Positions 5,024 through 8,693 of a DNA stretch of 8,693 bases are shown piece after piece. A model generated the notes under the pieces. It was given only the letters and a program-made list of their open reading frames with translations, was not told where the DNA came from and did no database searches. Each line of letters begins with the position of its first letter. The stretch's first letter is position 1. The stretch lies in contig JAPUHZ010000486.1 of NCBI GenBank assembly GCA_027297485.1, positions 1-8,693 of the forward strand, given 5' to 3'. The position numbers and the translations under genes are program-made. The DNA comes from Deltaproteobacteria bacterium. GTDB taxonomy: Bacteria; Desulfobacterota_B; Binatia; UBA9968.

Positions 5024-7309
5024 AAATCACAAGCTTTTAATATTGTCGGTGGCGCCCATCTGCGTGTGGATGGGGAGGAAAAAGTTACCGGAAAGGCTGT
5101 CTATACGGGTGACGTTGAGATCACCGGAATGACCTATGGAAAAATTCTAAGGAGCCCTTTCCCTCATGCCAAATTGGTCAAGATTGATACCCACAAAGCC
5201 GAGAGGCTCTCCGGTGTCATTACGGTTCTCACCCGGCAGGATCTGAGCGATTTCAGCCTCTATTATGGCGCCGCCTACAAGGACCAAGGTATCCTGGCGG
5301 TCGATAAAGTCAGATATGCAGGTGATCCGGTGGCGGCCGTAGTTGCGGTAGATGAGGTGACCGCTGAGGAGGCGCTAACCCTCATAGAGGCGGATTACGA
5401 AGAACTCCCGGTGGTTACCAGTATTGAAGAAGCCCTCATGCCTAATGCCCCATTGGTCCATGGGGCCTCACCCACTCAGGGAGAGCTTCATGGCTACCAT
5501 TATCAGGCCCCGGAGAAGTTCGCGGGAACGAATATATGTTACCATTTCAGCTTTGCTAAAGGAGATATTGCCGAGGGGTTCAAAAAGGCCCATCACATCT
5601 TTGAGGATACCTTCACCTTCCCGCGAGTGCAGCATTACTCGATGGAGCCGCATATCACCATCGCCCACGTCGAAGGAGACAGGATTACGCTTTGGGCATC
5701 CACGCAAGATCCCTTTACACTGCGGGAGCATTTAGCGGGGATCTTCCATGTTCCACTCAACAAGGTGCGCGTTATTGTCCCCTATGTCGGGGGGGGTTAT
5801 GGGGGAAAACTATCGGTCAAGACGGAGCCGATTGCCGTGGCCTTGTCTTGGAAGATCCGTCGACCGGTCAAGCTCGCCTTATCCGTGGAGGAAAGCTTTC
5901 AAACCGTCACACGCCATCCGGCCCGCTTCCGCGTCAAAACCGGGGTCAGCCGCAATGGACGGCTGATTGCCAGAGAGTGTGAGATCTACATGGATACGGG
6001 GGCGTACGCGGATGCGGGGCCGCGTGTGACTCAAAAAGCAGGTTATCGAGCGCACGGTCCCTACCGCATCCCTAATGTTAGAACCGATGCCTACACGGTT
6101 TATACCAACACCGTCCCTGCCGGGGCCTTCCGGGGTTTCGGCACCCTCCAGGTTACGTGGGCTTACGAGTCCCAGATGGACATCATAGCCGAGAAATTGG
6201 GCATGGACGCCTTGGATTTCCGTCTCAAGAACCTGCTGAAAAAAGGGGAGGAATACACGCCTGGAGACACGCCCGTGGATTGCGACCTCAAAGAGGGATT
6301 ACTCCTTGCCGCACAGGGGATAGGTTGGAAGCGAAAAAAGGCTATGCCAAACAAAGGCAAAGGGCTAAGCTGTTGTATGAAGGATGGCGGGGGGACTTAT
6401 AAGGTCGCTTCCGCCGCCGTCAAAATGAACTCCGACGGCAGCATTGTCTTACTGACCGGCACCGTGGAGATCGGACAAGGGGCCCGGACTGCCTTGAGTC
6501 AAATCGTAGCGGAGGAGTTAGGGGTATCGTTAGACCAGGTCATCGTGGCACAGCTAGACACCGACGTGACGCCTTATGATGCGGCCACGAACGCCAGCAG
6601 CTCCACGGTCGTGATGGGACTCAGCACCCAGAGAGCAGCCCAGGATTTGAAGAGACAACTTTTTCAGAAGGCGGCTAAGGCGCTGAAAAGCGAGGCGGAT
6701 CGGCTGACCCTGAGGGACGGAAAAATCTACAACCAAAAAGGTCAGGCCATCTCCTTTGAGGATCTTATGACCAAATGCTTTGGGGCTAGTGCGGGCGAGA
6801 TGATCGGAAGGGGTTCCTACCAAGACAAAAAGAGCAAAAAAGCTGTTTTGGGTTCCCCGACGACCTTCTGGGAAATCAGCTGGGGAGGAGTGGAAGTCGA
6901 GGTGGATCCCGATACTGGGAAGATCACAGTTCTAAAATATTTATCGATTGCGGACGTGGGCCGAGCCATCCACCCGCTCCAGTGCACCGGGCAGGACGAA
7001 GGTTCTGTCATGTTTGCGATTGGCCATACCCTTCTTGAGGAGATGGTTTATAAGGACGGCCAGCTCGTGAATCCCAATCTGATTGACTATCGGGTGCCGA
7101 ATTTTCATGACCTGCCTAAAAGTTTTGAGACTATTCTGATAGAAAACCGTAATGGCCCGGGCCCTTACGGATCCAAAGGGATGGGTGAAGGCGGCCTTCT
7201 GCCTGTCGCCTCAGCTATTGGCAATGCGGTTTACAACGCTGTTGGCGTGAGGATTTATGATCTTCCCCTCACCCCTGAAAAAGTATGGCGGGCTATAAAG
7301 GATCGTTAA
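5012..7309 (+). CDS. Xanthine dehydrogenase-family molybdopterin-binding subunit (molybdenum hydroxylase large subunit)
   Basis: The protein is up to 765 residues, a normal length for the separate large subunit that holds the molybdenum-pterin cofactor and hydroxylates an aldehyde or N-heterocycle. The N-terminal domain has RVDGEEKVTGKAVYTGD (18-34) and RYAGDPVAAVVA. Cofactor-domain motifs follow: TQDPF (231-235), GGGYGGK (260-266), GAFRGFG (371-377, R374), GTVEIGQG (483-490), and GMGEGG near the C-terminus with E726 as the predicted base catalyst. There is no signal peptide, so it is cytoplasmic. The AFRGFG motif, rather than AYRCSFR, argues against form I CO dehydrogenase. The position of the purine-binding glutamate of xanthine oxidase, just after GGFGGK, is leucine (L267), so purines are unlikely substrates. 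The FeS and FAD subunit genes are not in the window, so electrons must pass through partners encoded elsewhere. The start is TTG at 5012 (overlapping the upstream stop as TTGA) or, better by ribosome-binding site, TTG at 5018. Confidence 0.92.
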   Translation: MRLRKSQAFNIVGGAHLRVDGEEKVTGKAVYTGDVEITGMTYGKILRSPFPHAKLVKIDTHKAERLSGVITVLTRQDLSDFSLYYGAAYKDQGILAVDKVRYAGDPVAAVVAVDEVTAEEALTLIEADYEELPVVTSIEEALMPNAPLVHGASPTQGELHGYHYQAPEKFAGTNICYHFSFAKGDIAEGFKKAHHIFEDTFTFPRVQHYSMEPHITIAHVEGDRITLWASTQDPFTLREHLAGIFHVPLNKVRVIVPYVGGGYGGKLSVKTEPIAVALSWKIRRPVKLALSVEESFQTVTRHPARFRVKTGVSRNGRLIARECEIYMDTGAYADAGPRVTQKAGYRAHGPYRIPNVRTDAYTVYTNTVPAGAFRGFGTLQVTWAYESQMDIIAEKLGMDALDFRLKNLLKKGEEYTPGDTPVDCDLKEGLLLAAQGIGWKRKKAMPNKGKGLSCCMKDGGGTYKVASAAVKMNSDGSIVLLTGTVEIGQGARTALSQIVAEELGVSLDQVIVAQLDTDVTPYDAATNASSSTVVMGLSTQRAAQDLKRQLFQKAAKALKSEADRLTLRDGKIYNQKGQAISFEDLMTKCFGASAGEMIGRGSYQDKKSKKAVLGSPTTFWEISWGGVEVEVDPDTGKITVLKYLSIADVGRAIHPLQCTGQDEGSVMFAIGHTLLEEMVYKDGQLVNPNLIDYRVPNFHDLPKSFETILIENRNGPGPYGSKGMGEGGLLPVASAIGNAVYNAVGVRIYDLPLTPEKVWRAIKDR

Positions 7310-7347
7310 AAAGACCTGTCTGCCCAGCGACGGTAGTGAAAGCCAGG
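7310..7347. other. Short convergent intergenic gap
   Basis: This 38-bp gap separates the stop codons of the convergent hydroxylase and transporter genes. GGTTA (7346-7350) and TAACC (7354-7358) form a 5-bp stem around TTT at the very end of the transporter gene, but no GC-rich hairpin with a T-tract is visible on either strand. No clear terminator is seen. Confidence 0.5.
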
Positions 7348-8693
7348 TTATTTTAACCAGAGAAAGAGCTGCCCTTCAGGAAAGGGAACATGGAGGGCGT
7401 AGCCGAAAAGGCCGTAGAAAGAGGTCCATGCCAGCACAGTCAAAGCAATGGTAATCGGCCACTTCTCTCCTCCACCAACCTTGAGGTAGAGGAAGGTATT
7501 TAGTGGGACGGCAATCGAGAAACCAAGTAACCAGATAGCTACAAAAAAGCCGAGGATCCAACTGGAGATGCTCGCCGTATTACGAATCAACAAGGCGGAC
7601 TCGCCGGCGTCCTCCCTCGGAGGAACTGCAACTCCTTTTTTCAATACAGCGCTAAAGTCCAGATCCAATTGCACAAGGGCAACCAACAGCCCCGTGAGTC
7701 CGATTGCCCAGGGAAACAGGCGGGCCCGTATCCCCCATTCCCTGCCTTCCCACAGGGCCCAAGCAAAGAGGGCTACTACCAGGAGACTGAAAAGCGGGTC
7801 CCAGTGTGAGACGTGAGTGGCCTTGGGTGGCTGCTCTGTTTCTTTCACTTGTTTTCTCTGACGTCGCTTCTGAATCAAGGGATAGAATAAACCGGCCAAA
7901 ATCACCAAGAAAATAACTAGGACTTTGGGGGTCCAAAGCCAGGCGGCACCGTAGTTGTCGGTAGCTAGAAAGAGATTGTTCTCCGCCAATGGCCCCAGAA
8001 CGAGGCCGAGCAATAGTGGGGGACGTGACCAGTCCAACTGCATCATCACCCACCCCAGTGCCCCAGCGATCAGTACGACGATAAGATCCTCAAAGGCATT
8101 TTTTGTGGCAAACCCTCCAAGGAAAACCAATAGAAGGAGAAAAGGAATGACCAGCCTACCTCTCACCTCCGTGATCCTCACAAGCTGCTTCAAAAAGAGA
8201 AAACAGACACTTACCGTGATGATATTGGAGATAACGATAATCCAGACAAAAGAGAAGGTCAGGCTCAGGTGACCACCTTGACTCTCAGGAATTAACATCG
8301 GGGGACCAGGGACGAGTCCCTGGACGATGAAGGCGCCGAGAAGGATCGCCATGGTTACGCTTCCAGGTACACCAAACGCTATCGTGGGGACCAGGGCGCC
8401 TCCCAACGTGGAATTGTTAGCCGCTCCCGGCCCTAAAACCCCTTCCACTGCGCCTTTACCAAAACGCTCCTTATCCGGGGAACTCTGCACTGCATGGGCG
8501 TAAGCCACCCACTGAGAAACGGCGCCGCCCATTCCAGGGATGATACCGATGTAGGTCCCCAATGCACTGCACCGTATGACCAGCCACCAATGGCGAAAGG
8601 TGTCCTTAACTCCTTCCATTACACCGCCTAGTTTACCTACTTGCACATGGGAAATACTGGTCCCCTTGACCGCAAGGTCGATGATCTCGGGGA
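7348..8693 (-). CDS. Tripartite tricarboxylate transporter permease, TctA with fused TctB-like domain (N-terminus cut by window edge)
   Basis: The frame is open to the window edge, so the N-terminal half is missing and the GTG at 8646 is internal (the frame upstream reads PEIIDLAVKGTSISHVQVG). The visible 447 residues begin in mid-TctA, with GIIPGMGG at 49-56 followed by EGVLGPGAANNSTLGGALVPTIAFGVPGS and GLVPGPPML. These are hallmarks of the large permease subunit of TTT carboxylate uptake systems. Several membrane segments follow, to about residue 265. A charged linker (QKRRQRKQVKETEQ) then leads to DPLFSLLVVALFAWALWEGREW and ARLFPWAIGLTGLL, the pattern of the small TctB subunit, which runs from about 297 to 447 with roughly four membrane segments. 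The two integral membrane subunits are thus one polypeptide in the inner membrane. The usual motif APE-ANN reads GPGAANN here. The substrate is probably a carboxylate captured by a periplasmic TctC protein, whose gene is not seen. Transcription converges on the hydroxylase gene. Confidence 0.93.
   Translation of the reverse strand, partial: PEIIDLAVKGTSISHVQVGKLGGVMEGVKDTFRHWWLVIRCSALGTYIGIIPGMGGAVSQWVAYAHAVQSSPDKERFGKGAVEGVLGPGAANNSTLGGALVPTIAFGVPGSVTMAILLGAFIVQGLVPGPPMLIPESQGGHLSLTFSFVWIIVISNIITVSVCFLFLKQLVRITEVRGRLVIPFLLLLVFLGGFATKNAFEDLIVVLIAGALGWVMMQLDWSRPPLLLGLVLGPLAENNLFLATDNYGAAWLWTPKVLVIFLVILAGLFYPLIQKRRQRKQVKETEQPPKATHVSHWDPLFSLLVVALFAWALWEGREWGIRARLFPWAIGLTGLLVALVQLDLDFSAVLKKGVAVPPREDAGESALLIRNTASISSWILGFFVAIWLLGFSIAVPLNTFLYLKVGGGEKWPITIALTVLAWTSFYGLFGYALHVPFPEGQLFLWLK

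Noticed and set aside
5012..7309. CoxL of form I carbon monoxide dehydrogenase
   Set aside because: The active-site loop reads AFRGFG rather than the AYRCSFR signature with its cysteine, and CoxS and CoxM genes are absent.
7305..7358. Bidirectional terminator between the convergent genes
   Set aside because: Only a 5-bp AT-rich stem and short matching GTTAAAA/TTTTAAC segments are present, with no GC-rich stem followed by a T-tract.
7955..8272. 105-residue plus-strand frame opposite the transporter
   Set aside because: It is antisense to conserved TctA membrane segments and has no domain features.
8646..8693. GTG at 8646 as the start of the transporter gene
   Set aside because: The frame continues to the edge with sequence typical of mid-TctA (PEIIDLAVKGTS), so the gene is truncated by the window.

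Overview
The window looks like chromosomal DNA from a Gram-negative, probably environmental bacterium. Two predicted secreted M16 proteases with signal peptides, GTG and TTG starts, a molybdenum hydroxylase and a TctA-type transporter would suit a deltaproteobacterial, NC10 or Rokubacteria-like lineage. That placement is a low-confidence guess from gene content, because no marker gene is present. Base composition looks even across the window (roughly 50-55% G+C by eye). No prophage, integrase, transposase gene, CRISPR array, tRNA or rRNA was seen.

Layout. (1) 1-2624, plus strand: two overlapping M16B peptidase genes. The first is cut by the window edge and carries the zinc motif HFLEH. The second has lost that motif (NLTAR) but keeps the C-terminal Arg/Tyr pair, so the two look like the catalytic and non-catalytic halves of one periplasmic heterodimer. 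(2) 2621-3056: an intergenic region of about 430 bp. It begins with a 221-bp fold-back element with perfect 12-bp terminal inverted repeats, then a hairpin-like dyad, then a sigma70-like promoter. (3) 3057-3440, plus: an orphan single-domain CheY-like response regulator. (4) 3441-3686: a gene-free stretch with several short palindromes, a possible weak terminator and a 31-nt pyrimidine tract. It resembles a dispersed intergenic repeat. (5) 3687-5015, plus: a CCA-adding-type tRNA nucleotidyltransferase with an HD domain. (6) 5012 or 5018-7309, plus: a xanthine dehydrogenase-family molybdopterin-binding large subunit, overlapping or abutting the nucleotidyltransferase gene and lacking its usual FeS and FAD partner genes. 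(7) 7348-8693, minus: a convergent TctA permease, cut by the right edge, with a TctB-like domain fused at its C-terminus.

How the genes relate. The M16 pair is a clear functional unit. The nucleotidyltransferase and hydroxylase genes are probably cotranscribed, but no biochemical link between them is evident. The regulator and the transporter are separate units. I do not see a new multi-gene system. The points most worth following are the fold-back element, the orphan hydroxylase with a changed substrate-pocket residue, and the TctA-TctB fusion.
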